Assembly: GCF_001653475.1 (NCBI RefSeq) | Contig: NZ_CP011487.1 | Span: forward strand, 248,001-312,000 | Direction: 5' to 3' | DNA: 64,000 nucleotides | Source of the DNA: Helicobacter pylori | Lineage (GTDB): Bacteria; Campylobacterota; Campylobacteria; Campylobacterales; Helicobacteraceae | Shown: positions 46,595-57,184 of the stretch, piece by piece | Layout: each line of letters opens with the position of its first letter | How positions within the stretch are numbered: the stretch's first letter is position 1 | Position numbers and translations under genes: made by a program | The notes under the pieces: generated by a model | What the model saw: only the letters and a program-made list of their open reading frames with translations | What the model was told of the DNA's origin: nothing | Database searches by the model: none

Positions 46595-47137
46595 ATGTTA
46601 GACAAGTTTAAAAAAATCGTTGGCGTTAGTGTGTTAGTGGGCTGTTTAGGGGTTTTGCAAGCTAAAAACAGCTTATTTGTCTTACCTTATGAGCAAAGAG
46701 ACGCTCTCAATTCTTTGGTTTCTGGCATTAGTAACGCCAGAGAGAGCGTGAAAATCGCTATCTATAGTTTCACGCACAGAGATATTGCAAGAGCGATTAA
46801 AAGCGTAGCGAGTAGGGGGGTTAAGGTGCAAATCATTTATGATTATGAAAGCAATCATAATAACAAGCAATCCACTATTGGCTATCTGGACAAATACCCT
46901 AACACGAAAGTGTGCTTATTGAAAGGGCTTAAGGCTAAAAACGGGAATTATTACGGCATCATGCACCAAAAAGTAGCGATCATTGATGATAAGATCGTGT
47001 TTTTAGGCTCAGCGAACTGGAGCAAAAACGCTTTTGAAAACAATTATGAAGTGCTTTTAAAAACCGATGACACAGAGACAATCCTCAAAGCCAAGAGTTA
47101 CTACCAAAAGATGTTAGGGAGTTGCGTTGGGTTTTAA
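46595..47137 (+). CDS. nucT: Membrane-associated nuclease NucT (phospholipase D family)
   Basis: 180 residues. ATG 46595 is preferred over TTG 46592 because AAGGA ends 7 bases before it. A signal-type N-terminus (VGVSVLVGCLGVLQA) is followed by one HKD motif, HQKVAIIDDKIVFLGSANWSKN. The single HKD means it dimerises, as in Nuc/BfiI enzymes. NucT is a known surface single-strand-preferring nuclease linked to DNA uptake and purine salvage. It converges on horC with a 6-base gap. It corresponds to HP0323. Confidence 0.93.
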   Translation: MLDKFKKIVGVSVLVGCLGVLQAKNSLFVLPYEQRDALNSLVSGISNARESVKIAIYSFTHRDIARAIKSVASRGVKVQIIYDYESNHNNKQSTIGYLDKYPNTKVCLLKGLKAKNGNYYGIMHQKVAIIDDKIVFLGSANWSKNAFENNYEVLLKTDDTETILKAKSYYQKMLGSCVGF

Positions 47138-47143
47138 AGCCCT

Positions 47144-47908
47144 TTAGAAGTGGTAATTATACCCCACATAAAAGGCAAAGACCCTACGCATTTGAACCTT
47201 GAGCGCATCAGTGGTGTAGTATTTGTTATTAATAGTGGGGAATTTAAAACCGATTTCAAATTCATGTTCATCTACAAATAAAGCCTTGAGACCAAAATTA
47301 AAAAGGAATTGAAAAGAGGTGTTATCAACCGCACTGCTGTTAGTGATGCCTAATAATTCCTGCCCTTTACTGCCAATATACCAACTATTCCCTGCAATCG
47401 CAATCCCCCCAAAAACGCCAATATCCACGCCAATATCATCTTGATAGAAACTCCCTTGAAAAAAATTCCATATCGCATCCACGCCCACGCCATAAGTGAT
47501 CATGTTATTGCCGCCATAATAGCCTTTAGGGTATCTCATGCCATAGCCTTGCCAATCTAAAAAAGCAAAATAGCGCAAGCCCAAGATTTTATCCGGATGG
47601 AAAAAGTGGTTATAGCCCATGACTAATCCAATCCCATTAGATCCCATGTTGGTGAGTTTTTTAACGCTATTAACGCTAGTCATAATATTGGTGTAACCGG
47701 TTTGATAGTTAGTAACTTCTCTAACTTCATGGATATTAGTCATTAAATTGATAGAACCTGTTTGGTAATTGACTCCCATATACAAATTTTTTGTCCAAGA
47801 AGGTGCTGCGCTTTCTTCTTTAGCGGCTAAGGCGTGTGTTAGCAAGCTTGTGCCAACTAACATTTTTAACAAGGCTCTCAATTTTATCTCCTGCAAGTTA
47901 AGTTTCAT
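47144..47908 (-). CDS. horC: Outer-membrane protein HorC (Hor family)
   Basis: 254 residues. A signal peptide (LLKMLVGTSLLTHALAA) precedes a beta-barrel with alternating strands and the Hop/Hor C-terminus VQMRRVFAFYVGYNYHF, ending in Phe. Two tandem 20-residue units at residues 47-66 and 67-86 begin NYQTG. It corresponds to HP0324. Function is unknown; the family is surface-exposed and variable. The gene converges on nucT. Confidence 0.9.
   Translation of the reverse strand: MKLNLQEIKLRALLKMLVGTSLLTHALAAKEESAAPSWTKNLYMGVNYQTGSINLMTNIHEVREVTNYQTGYTNIMTSVNSVKKLTNMGSNGIGLVMGYNHFFHPDKILGLRYFAFLDWQGYGMRYPKGYYGGNNMITYGVGVDAIWNFFQGSFYQDDIGVDIGVFGGIAIAGNSWYIGSKGQELLGITNSSAVDNTSFQFLFNFGLKALFVDEHEFEIGFKFPTINNKYYTTDALKVQMRRVFAFYVGYNYHF
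47651..47770 (-). repeat. Two tandem 60-bp units in horC
   Basis: NYQTGSINLMTNIHEVREVT and NYQTGYTNIMTSVNSVKKLT are adjacent related 20-residue units, in frame. They form part of the barrel N-terminus and may have arisen by duplication. Confidence 0.7.
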
Positions 47909-47970
47909 TATAAAGATCTAAATTTTACAACAATTTACTCAAAATTAAGCATTTATTCTTTATAAGAGAG

Positions 47971-47976
47971 TATAAT
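47971..47976 (+). promoter_or_regulatory. -10 box of flgH-pseFGH
   Basis: TATAAT in AGAGAGTATAATTTAAAGG, 36 bases before the flgH ATG and divergent from horC. It is a housekeeping-type box; no GG-N10-GC (RpoN) site is visible here. Confidence 0.55.
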
Positions 47977-48011
47977 TTAAAGGCTTAAAATAACTCAAGT
48001 AAGGCTAGTGG

Positions 48012-48725
48012 ATGAAAGAAGTGCTTTATTTAGGGACTGTTGCGTTTAGCGTTGCATTCAGCATAGCATCAGCCAATGAGCCAAAAATTGATTTTAACCC
48101 TCCTAATTATGTAGAAGAAACCCCCTCTAAAGAATTTATCCCTGAATTGAACAAGTTGGGGAGTTTGTTTGGGCAGGGCGAGCGCCCTTTATTTGCGGAT
48201 AGGAGGGCGATGAAGCCTAACGATTTGATCACAATCATTGTCTCTGAAAAAGCGAGCGCAAATTATTCCAGCTCTAAAGATTATAAAAGCGCTTCAGGGG
48301 GTAATTCCACGCCCCCAAGACTCACTTATAACGGGCTAGATGAAAGAAAGAAAAAAGAAGTGCAGTATTTAGACGATAAGAATAATTACAATTTCACCAA
48401 ATCTAGCAATAACACGAATTTTAAAGGCGGTGGCTCGCAAAAAAAGAGCGAAGATTTAGAGATTGTGTTGAGCGCTCGAATCATTAAAGTGCTAGAAAAC
48501 GGAAATTATTTCATCTATGGGAATAAGGAGGTGCTAGTGGATGGGGAAAAGCAAATCCTTAAGGTGAGTGGGGTGATCCGCCCTTATGATATTGAAAGGA
48601 ATAACACCATCCAATCCAAGTTTTTAGCCGACGCTAAGATTGAATACACGAATTTAGGGCATTTGAGCGATTCCAATAAAAAGAAATTCGCTGCTGATGC
48701 GATGGAAACCCAAATGCCTTATTGA
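48012..48725 (+). CDS. flgH: Flagellar L-ring protein FlgH
   Basis: 237 residues. A cleavable-looking signal (AFSVAFSIASANEPK) is followed by the conserved LFADRRAMKPNDLITIIVSEKASA and NKEVLVDGEKQILKVSGVIRPYDI blocks. FlgH forms the outer-membrane ring around the flagellar rod and is normally a lipoprotein. Here the lipobox Cys, and any other Cys, is absent. AAGTAAGG precedes the ATG. It precedes the pseudaminic-acid genes, a flagellar gene set. It corresponds to HP0325. Confidence 0.96.
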   Translation: MKEVLYLGTVAFSVAFSIASANEPKIDFNPPNYVEETPSKEFIPELNKLGSLFGQGERPLFADRRAMKPNDLITIIVSEKASANYSSSKDYKSASGGNSTPPRLTYNGLDERKKKEVQYLDDKNNYNFTKSSNNTNFKGGGSQKKSEDLEIVLSARIIKVLENGNYFIYGNKEVLVDGEKQILKVSGVIRPYDIERNNTIQSKFLADAKIEYTNLGHLSDSNKKKFAADAMETQMPY

Positions 48726-48747
48726 AAAGAGCGTTTGAAAGCCTAGC

Positions 48748-49421
48748 ATGAGAGCGATCGCTATTGTTTTAGCTAGAAGTTCCAGTAAAAGGATCAGGAA
48801 TAAAAATATTATTGATTTTTTCAATAAACCTATGCTCGCTTACCCCATTGAAGCGGCGCTAAATTCCAAGCTCTTTGAAAAGGTGTTTATCTCTAGCGAT
48901 AGCATGGAGTATGTCCATTTAGCGAAAAATTATGGGGCGAGTTTTTTGAATTTACGCCCTAAAGTTTTAGCGGATGACAGAGCCACGACTTTAGAGGTGA
49001 TGGCCTATCACATGAAAGAATTAGAGTTAAAAGATGAAGATATTGCGTGTTGTTTGTATGGCACATCAGTGCTTTTACAAGAAAAGCATTTAAAAAACGC
49101 TTTTGAAACTTTAAAAGAAAATACGGATTATGTTTTCACATGTTCTCCATTTAGTGCTTCGCCCTATCGTTCTTTTAGCCTTGAAAACGGCGTTCAAATG
49201 GCTTTTAAAGAGCATTTAAACATGCGCACGCAAGATTTAAAAACGCTCTATCATGACGCAGGATTGCTTTATATGGGGAAGGCTCAAGCCTTTAAAGAAA
49301 TGCGGCCTATTTTCAGTCAAAATTCTGTCGCTTTAGAATTATCGCCTTTAGAAGTCCAAGATATTGACACTTTAGAAGATTTAGAATTAGCCAAGCTCAA
49401 ATACAGCCGTTTGAAAAACGC

Positions 49422-49431
<10 letters not shown>
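48748..49431 (+). CDS. pseF: Pseudaminic acid cytidylyltransferase PseF
   Basis: 227 residues. The start VLARSSSKRIRNKNIIDF is the nucleotide-binding signature of CMP-sialic/pseudaminic acid synthetases. The acidic DIDTLEDLELAKL is at the end. It activates pseudaminic acid as CMP-Pse for flagellin glycosylation. It overlaps pseG by 10 bases. In reference strain 26695 the two are partly fused as HP0326; here they are separate. Confidence 0.94.
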
Positions 49432-51700
<2,269 letters not shown>

Positions 51701-51704
<4 letters not shown>

Positions 51705-52483
51705 TTAGGGTTAAACTTTTGAGCGATAGTGGGTAATTCTGATTTAAAAGCGTTTTTTTGGATACGGCTTATGATGTTTTTTACTAAAATTTCATCATAG
51801 CCTAATTGAGTGAGCGTTTCTAAATGGATGGGCTTTGTTTGGAACAACGCTTCAATATCCTTTAATAAAGGATCGATCACACTATAAGGATAGCCCAAAT
51901 CTTTTTCATCGCTTTGCCCCACAAATAAATCCGCACTAGGGGGCTTATTTAAAATCTTTTTAGGGATATTTAAATGGCAAGCGAGTTTATAAACTTCGGT
52001 TTTAAATAATTCCCCAATCGGGTTAATCGCGCACGCCAAATCCCCAAATAAAGTGCCATAGCCTAGCATTCTTTCGCTTTTATTGCTCGTGCCAATGACT
52101 AAAGAATCGCTTTTTAAAGAATAGTCGTATAAAAAAGCCATGCGTAATCTTGCGCAAAAATTCCCCTTTCTGGTAAGGCTTGCGTCTTTAAAATGAGAGC
52201 CAAAGATGGCATCATAGGGAGCGATAGAATATTCTGTATAAGGGATAGAAAATGTTTCACACAAATTTAAAGCGTCTGTTTTACTTTCTGGCATAGAGAC
52301 TGAAGAGGGCATTAAAAGGGCATGGGCGTTTTCTTTAAAAACTTTTTGGCACAGCACTCCAACGACCGCGCTATCTAGCCCCCCACTCAGCCCATAAACA
52401 ACTTTTTTAAAGCCTCGTCTTTGCGCTTCTTTTTCTAAAAAATCGCATAAATAAACGATGAGTTTTTGGTAATCTTTTTGCAT
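51701..52483 (-). CDS. nadE: NH3-dependent NAD synthetase
   Basis: 260 residues, without the N-terminal glutaminase domain, so it uses ammonia. The P-loop is [12 protein letters not shown] (about 28-39) and the ATP/NaAD site regions are [14 protein letters not shown] and [27 protein letters not shown]. Last step of NAD synthesis. Abundant ammonia from urease suits this form. It overlaps lpxK by 4 bases. It corresponds to HP0329. Confidence 0.96.
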
Positions 52484-52540
52484 GCCTTAAATTATAATAG
52501 AAAAAACGCATCGTTTAAGTGAAAAATTAGCTTTTCTTGC

Positions 52541-52546
52541 TATAAT
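52541..52546 (+). promoter_or_regulatory. -10 box of the tRNA-Arg gene
   Basis: TTGCTATAATCATCG: TATAAT, 21 bases before the mature tRNA 5' end, with a TTGC extension upstream. It lies divergent from nadE. Confidence 0.65.
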
Positions 52547-52567
52547 CATCGTTTCACTTCTTTAAAG

Positions 52568-52644
52568 GTGCTCGTAGCTCAGCTGAATAGAGCAACAGGT
52601 TGCGGTCCTGTAGGTCGGGGGTTTGAATCCCTCCGAGCACACCA
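52568..52644 (+). tRNA. tRNA-Arg, anticodon GCG
   Basis: A 77-base cloverleaf. The acceptor GTGCTCG pairs with CGAGCAC (52634-52640). It has discriminator A and encoded CCA. The anticodon stem ACAGG/CCTGT holds the loop TTGCGGT, giving anticodon GCG, which reads CGC and would wobble to CGU. The T arm is GGGGGTTTGAATCCCTC. ilvC follows. Confidence 0.92.
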
Positions 52645-52691
52645 TTTCTTAATATTCTGCATGTTTTTAAACATTATCGCTCCCATTATGG

Positions 52692-52697
52692 TAAAAT
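52692..52697 (+). promoter_or_regulatory. -10 box of ilvC
   Basis: TAAAAT in ATGGTAAAATGAACGC, about 35 bases before the TTG start. The ATG at 52696 lies inside this box and is not the likely start. Confidence 0.5.
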
Positions 52698-52731
52698 GAA
52701 CGCTTGCTTAAACACGCTAGGAGATTTGATT

Positions 52732-53724
52732 TTGGCATTACCCGTTTATTATGATAAAGACATTGGTTTAGGCGTTATCCAATCCTTACAAGTGGGCATT
52801 ATTGGCTATGGCGCACAAGGAGAAGCCCAAGCGCTCAATTTGAGGGACTCTAAAGTGAAAGCGCGTATTGGCTTGTATCAGGGGAGTTTGAGCACTTCAA
52901 AAGCAAAAGCAGAGGGCTTTGAGGTGCTAGAAGTCAAAGAATTAGCCCGACAATCTGATGTGATCATGGTATTACTCCCGGACGAATTGCATAAGGAAGT
53001 GTTAGAAAAAGAAGTGATTCCTTTTTTAAAAGAGGGGCAAATTGTGGGCTTTGCTCATGGTTTTAGCGTGCATTTCAATCAGGTTATTCTTCCAAAAGGC
53101 GTTGGCGTGATTTTAGTCGCGCCAAAAGGGCCAGGGAGCGCTTTAAGAGAGGAATACCTTAAAAATAGGGGCTTATACCATTTGATCGCCATAGAGCAAG
53201 AAAGTTCAAAAAATAACGCTAAAGCAGTGGCTTTAAGCTACGCTAAAGCGATGGGTGGGGGGAGAATGGGGGTTTTAGAAACGAGCTTTAAAGAAGAATG
53301 CGAGAGCGATTTATTCGGCGAGCAAGCGGTTTTGTGCGGGGGGTTAGAAGCGATTGTGAGAATGGGGTTTGAAACTTTAATTAAGGCAGGATACCCTGAA
53401 GAATTAGCCTATTTTGAATGCGTGCATGAAGTGAAATTAGTGGCGGATTTATTGCATTATAAGGGGATAGAGGGCTTAAGGAAACATATTTCTAACACCG
53501 CTGAATTTGGAGCGATTAAAAATAGAGAGCCTATGGAAAATCGGTTGGAAAAACGCATGCAAAAAATCTTAAAAAAGATCCAAAACGGCTCATTCGCTAA
53601 GGATTTTTTACTAGAAAAGAGTTTGAATTACCCTAGGTTAAACACAGAGAGGAAAGCCCTTAAAGAGACTAAAATAGAACAAATTGGGGAAATTTTACGT
53701 GCCCCATTCAATCATAAAAAATAA
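52732..53724 (+). CDS. ilvC: Ketol-acid reductoisomerase
   Basis: 330 residues, class I. The NADPH-binding [16 protein letters not shown] is followed by [26 protein letters not shown] (Mg ligands Asp and Glu) and [11 protein letters not shown]. It isomerises and reduces 2-acetolactate in Val/Ile synthesis. TTG 52732 is preferred to the in-frame ATG 52696 because AGGAG (52719-52723) is 8 bases upstream, the sequence then starts MALPVYYD, and the ATG overlaps a -10 box. It corresponds to HP0330. Confidence 0.94.
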   Translation: MALPVYYDKDIGLGVIQSLQVGIIGYGAQGEAQALNLRDSKVKARIGLYQGSLSTSKAKAEGFEVLEVKELARQSDVIMVLLPDELHKEVLEKEVIPFLKEGQIVGFAHGFSVHFNQVILPKGVGVILVAPKGPGSALREEYLKNRGLYHLIAIEQESSKNNAKAVALSYAKAMGGGRMGVLETSFKEECESDLFGEQAVLCGGLEAIVRMGFETLIKAGYPEELAYFECVHEVKLVADLLHYKGIEGLRKHISNTAEFGAIKNREPMENRLEKRMQKILKKIQNGSFAKDFLLEKSLNYPRLNTERKALKETKIEQIGEILRAPFNHKK

Positions 53725-53747
53725 ATCATTAAATTAAAAGGAACCAT

Positions 53748-54554
53748 ATGGCAATAGTAGTTACTATCACTTCAGGTAAGGGGGGCGTGGGTAAAAGCAC
53801 CACCACGGCTAATTTAGCGATCGGCTTGGCTGAGAGCGGTAAAAAGGTCGTGGCGGTTGATTTTGACATAGGCCTTAGGAATTTGGATATGATTTTAGGC
53901 TTAGAAAATCGCATTGTTTATGATGTGGTGGATGTGATGGAAAAAAATTGCAACCTTTCGCAGGCTTTAATCACGGATAAAAAGACTAAAAACCTTTCTT
54001 TTTTAGCGGCTTCACAAAGCAAGGATAAAAATGTTTTAGATAAGGAAAAAGTAGCGATTCTAATCAACGCTTTAAGGGCGGATTTTGACTATATTTTGAT
54101 TGACTCGCCGGCTGGGATTGAAAGCGGTTTTGAGCATTCGATTTTGCATGCAGACATGGCGTTAGTGGTGGTAACGCCTGAAGTGAGTTCCTTAAGAGAT
54201 AGCGACAGAGTGATTGGCATTATTGATGCGAAGTCTAATCGGGCTAAAAGGGGCGAAGAAGTGCATAAGCACTTGATAATCAATCGCTTAAAACCTGAAT
54301 TAGTGGCAAATGGCGAGATGATTTCCATAGAAGAAGTGCTTAAGATTTTATGCCTGCCTTTAATTGGGATCATCCCTGAAGACGGCCATATTATTTCAGC
54401 GACCAATAAGGGCGAGCCGGTGATTCGCATGGATTGCGAGAGCGCGAAAGCTTACCAACGCATCACCAGAAGGATTTTAGGCGAAGAAGTGGAATATGTG
54501 GAATTTAAGGCTAAAAGAGGCTTTTTTAGCGCGTTAAAAGGGATATTTTCATGA
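53748..54554 (+). CDS. minD: Septum-site-determining ATPase MinD
   Basis: 268 residues. The deviant Walker [17 protein letters not shown] has the signature Lys. [28 protein letters not shown] and the C-terminal amphipathic membrane-targeting helix ([12 protein letters not shown]) are present. It works with MinC and MinE to place the division site. AAAAGGA precedes the ATG. It overlaps minE by 4 bases. It corresponds to HP0331. Confidence 0.97.
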   Translation: MAIVVTITSGKGGVGKSTTTANLAIGLAESGKKVVAVDFDIGLRNLDMILGLENRIVYDVVDVMEKNCNLSQALITDKKTKNLSFLAASQSKDKNVLDKEKVAILINALRADFDYILIDSPAGIESGFEHSILHADMALVVVTPEVSSLRDSDRVIGIIDAKSNRAKRGEEVHKHLIINRLKPELVANGEMISIEEVLKILCLPLIGIIPEDGHIISATNKGEPVIRMDCESAKAYQRITRRILGEEVEYVEFKAKRGFFSALKGIFS

Positions 54555-54784
54555 GCTGGTTTGATGTTTTTAAAAACAAAGGGAGCGCGGCTACCGCAAC
54601 AGACAGATTGAAATTGATTTTAGCCAAAGAGCGCACTTTAAATTTACCCTACATGGAAGAGATGCGTAAAGAAATCATTGCCGTTATTCAAAAATACACT
54701 AAATCTTCAGACATCCATTTCAAAACCCTTGATGGCAATCAAAGCGTGGAAACGATTGAAATAGAGATCATATTGCCTAAATAG
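54551..54784 (+). CDS. minE: Cell-division topological specificity factor MinE
   Basis: 77 residues. An N-terminal [27 protein letters not shown] is followed by the MinE dimer domain ([15 protein letters not shown]). It releases MinD from the membrane. It overlaps minD by 4 bases. The next gene starts 11 bases after its stop. It corresponds to HP0332. Confidence 0.96.
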   Translation: MSWFDVFKNKGSAATATDRLKLILAKERTLNLPYMEEMRKEIIAVIQKYTKSSDIHFKTLDGNQSVETIEIEIILPK

Positions 54785-54795
54785 TCAATCAACGA

Positions 54796-55596
54796 ATGAA
54801 AAGCAATTTCCAATACAGCGCGCTAGAGAATATCCCTAAAGCCTTTGATACGCTCAAAGACCCCCCTAAAAAGCTCTATGGTGTGGGCGATATAAAGCTT
54901 TTAGATGCGCCTTTAAAAGTGGCTATCATAGGCACAAGAAGACCCACCCCTTACAGCAAGCAACACACCATCACTCTAGCCAGAGAGCTTGCTAAAAATG
55001 GCGCGGTTATTGTGAGTGGAGGAGCGTTAGGCGTGGATATTATCGCTCAAGAAAACGCCTTACCCAAAACGATCATGCTTTCGCCTTGCAGTTTGGATTT
55101 TATCTATCCCACGAACAATCATAAAGTGATCCAAGAAATCGCGCAAAACGGCTTGATTTTAAGCGAATATGAAAAGGATTTTATGCCCATTAAAGGCTCT
55201 TTTTTAGCCAGAAACCGCCTGGTGATCGCTTTAAGTGATGCAATAATTATCACTCAAGCGGATTTAAAAAGCGGCTCTATGAGCAGCGCTAGATTAGCCC
55301 AAAAGTATCAAAAACCCTTATTTGTTTTACCCCAGCGCCTGAATGAGAGCGATGGCACTAATGAGCTTTTAGAAAAAGGGCAGGCTCAAGGGATATTTAA
55401 TATTCAAAATTTTATAAATACCCTTTTAAAAGACTACCATTTAAAAGAAATGCCTGAAATGGAAGATGAATTTTTAGAATATTGCGCGAAAAACCCTAGC
55501 TATGAAGAAGCGTATCTCAAATTTGGGGATAAGCTTTTAGAATACGAGCTGTTGGGTAAGATCAAGCGCATCAATCATATCGTGGTGTTAGCGTGA
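54796..55596 (+). CDS. dprA: DNA processing protein DprA
   Basis: 266 residues. The Rossmann core has VAIIGTRRPTPYSKQH, VSGGALGVDIIAQENAL, FLARNRLVIALSDAIIITQA and SGSMSSARLAQ. A C-terminal winged-helix-like domain follows. DprA loads RecA on incoming single strands during natural transformation. It overlaps ruvX by 4 bases. It corresponds to HP0333. Confidence 0.95.
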   Translation: MKSNFQYSALENIPKAFDTLKDPPKKLYGVGDIKLLDAPLKVAIIGTRRPTPYSKQHTITLARELAKNGAVIVSGGALGVDIIAQENALPKTIMLSPCSLDFIYPTNNHKVIQEIAQNGLILSEYEKDFMPIKGSFLARNRLVIALSDAIIITQADLKSGSMSSARLAQKYQKPLFVLPQRLNESDGTNELLEKGQAQGIFNIQNFINTLLKDYHLKEMPEMEDEFLEYCAKNPSYEEAYLKFGDKLLEYELLGKIKRINHIVVLA

Positions 55597-56000
55597 TTTT
55601 GGCATGCGATGTGGGGTTAAAACGCATTGGGATCGCTGCACTTTTAAACGGCGTTATCTTGCCATTAGAAGCGATTTTACGCCGCAACAGGAATCAGGCC
55701 GCTAGGGATTTGAGCGATTTATTAAAGGAAAAAAACATTCAAGTGCTAGTGGTGGGCAAGCCCCATGAAAGCTATGCAAATACCCGTGCACGCATTGAGC
55801 ATTTTATCAAGTTTGTAGATTTTAAGGGCGAAATCGTTTTTATTAATGAAGACAGATCCAGCATAGAAGCCTATGAAAATTTAGAGCATTTGGGTAAGAA
55901 AAACAAGCGGCTCGCTATCAAAGACGGCCGGTTAGACTCTTTGAGCGCTTGCAGGATCTTAGAGCGCTATTGCCAGCAGGTTTTAAAAAACAAGCGATGA
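55593..56000 (+). CDS. ruvX: RuvX/YqgF-type putative Holliday-junction resolvase (RNase H fold)
   Basis: 135 residues, shorter than usual by a few. ILACDVGLKRIGIA has the first catalytic Asp. VLVVGKPHESYAN and the INEDRSSIEAYENL block (Glu) are followed by a C-terminal Asp in KDGRLDSLSACRILERY. The family has roles in Holliday-junction cleavage or 16S rRNA 5' processing. It begins at GTG 55593, 4 bases before the dprA stop. It corresponds to HP0334. Confidence 0.88.
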   Translation: MILACDVGLKRIGIAALLNGVILPLEAILRRNRNQAARDLSDLLKEKNIQVLVVGKPHESYANTRARIEHFIKFVDFKGEIVFINEDRSSIEAYENLEHLGKKNKRLAIKDGRLDSLSACRILERYCQQVLKNKR

Positions 56001-56170
56001 GAAATTGTAAAAAAAGGGTTGTAAGTTAGGAATTGAAACGGCATGCTTGATGCTCAAAATGGAAGGCTTGCTATTCTTTTAAGAAAATATTTTTACTAGA
56101 GAGTTTTAATCTTTTTTTGGTATTCTTTCAGAGATCATTAGTTTTAAAAATTCTTTAAAAACGGATAACA

Positions 56171-56476
56171 ATGAAAATCATGCATCAAGTTAGGGATTTT
56201 TTAGATTCTTGCAAACAAACGATCCAAAAAAATTCTAATGAAGTCTTTCAAAAAACCAAACGAGCGCTTTTTAAAGAAGAATCTCAAAAAATCAGAGAGC
56301 AAGCGGTTAAAATCGTAGAAAAACGCTTGAAAGAAAAGGGTATGAAATTGAGCGATTTTAACGAAGAAGAATTGAAAATCATGTTTGAAGCGGAAGAAAA
56401 AAGGCTTTTAGAACAAATCCAAACTAAGCATTTTAAAGAAGTTTGGGAAAAGGGCGAAAATGAGCAAGGAAAATAG
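56171..56476 (+). CDS. Hypothetical coiled-coil protein
   Basis: 101 residues I do not recognise. It is almost entirely helical and charged (EESQKIREQAVKIVEKRLKEK), with no signal or membrane helix. It overlaps the next gene by 17 bases, so the pair is likely co-translated. It corresponds to HP0335. A possible alternative start is ATG 56180. Confidence 0.75.
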   Translation: MKIMHQVRDFLDSCKQTIQKNSNEVFQKTKRALFKEESQKIREQAVKIVEKRLKEKGMKLSDFNEEELKIMFEAEEKRLLEQIQTKHFKEVWEKGENEQGK

Positions 56477-57026
56477 CTTTATCTCTAGCTTAATGGGGTT
56501 TTTTAGCGAAAAGAATGAACGCTGGCTGTTAGCCCACAGGCACACGAGAGGGTTTGTGATAGTGGCGTGGCTTTTCAGGTTTAAAAGCATTGTATTTTCT
56601 ATTCTGATTACTTTGTTGGTTATTTTAGTGGATATTTGGGTTTATAGCGATGTGCGCCAGTTTTTATTGGATACTTCTAGCTCGTTTGTTTTGCTTTTAA
56701 GCGCTTTGTTAATAAAGTGGGGCGTGATCGTTTTTAGCGTGCATCGGTGCTATAAGTTCAGCCAAAAAATGTTTGCAATCATCCAAAAAAAGAGGCGGAT
56801 TAGGGAGAATTTGAAAAATCGATACAATCAACTAGACGCCAAAAATTCCCCTAAAGAAAGGCTCTCCAGCGTTACTGAAGAAATCATTTTAAAAAAACAA
56901 GAAGAATTACAGAGCAAAGAAACCCCAGAGAGTAAGCATGATGGAGAAAGGCTCTCTAGCGTTACTGAAGAAATCATTTCAAAAAAACTAGAGGAATTGA
57001 AAGCTAGAAATGATAAGGGGAATTAA
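56460..57026 (+). CDS. Hypothetical membrane protein with two 30-residue repeats
   Basis: 188 residues I do not recognise. Two membrane helices at about 43-63 and 74-96 are followed by a basic cytosolic coil (KKRRIRENLKNRYNQL). Near the C-terminus two in-frame units of ERLSSVTEEII-KK-EEL occur (from 56856 and 56946). The N-terminus overlaps the preceding coiled-coil gene by 17 bases. It corresponds to HP0336. Between this gene and the next, reference strain 26695 carries an IS605-containing segment (HP0337-HP0346, recalled), which is absent here. Confidence 0.75.
   Translation: MSKENSFISSLMGFFSEKNERWLLAHRHTRGFVIVAWLFRFKSIVFSILITLLVILVDIWVYSDVRQFLLDTSSSFVLLLSALLIKWGVIVFSVHRCYKFSQKMFAIIQKKRRIRENLKNRYNQLDAKNSPKERLSSVTEEIILKKQEELQSKETPESKHDGERLSSVTEEIISKKLEELKARNDKGN
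56856..56998 (+). repeat. Two 53-bp direct repeats, period 90 bp
   Basis: GAAAGGCTCTC(C/T)AGCGTTAC followed by TGAAGAAATCATTT(T/C)AAAAAAAC recurs at 56856-56908 and 56946-56998. The 90-base spacing keeps the frame, so copy-number change would add or remove 30 residues. Confidence 0.85.
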
Positions 57027-57137
57027 AAAGAGCGTGGAACGCTTTATTTACCGAAGGGAACATTTAAGAGGATTTTATTAAGATGCTTTGCAAGCAGCAA
57101 TAACCCTTAAGGGATATATAGAAATTCTAATCAAAAA

Positions 57138-57146
57138 CCCCCCCCC
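57138..57146. repeat. C9 homopolymer tract between genes
   Basis: A run of nine C lies 38 bases beyond the rluD-type stop and 112 bases after the preceding gene. It is followed by two AGAAAATAATCA units. It is in non-coding sequence, so any slippage would not alter a visible frame. It sits where reference strain 26695 has a large insertion. Confidence 0.8.
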
Positions 57147-57184
57147 AAAGAAAATAATCAAGAAAATAATCAATCAGTGGAGGG

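Noticed and set aside
52696..52731. ATG 52696 as the ilvC start
   Set aside because: It lies inside a -10 box and lacks a ribosome site; TTG 52732 has AGGAG at the right distance.
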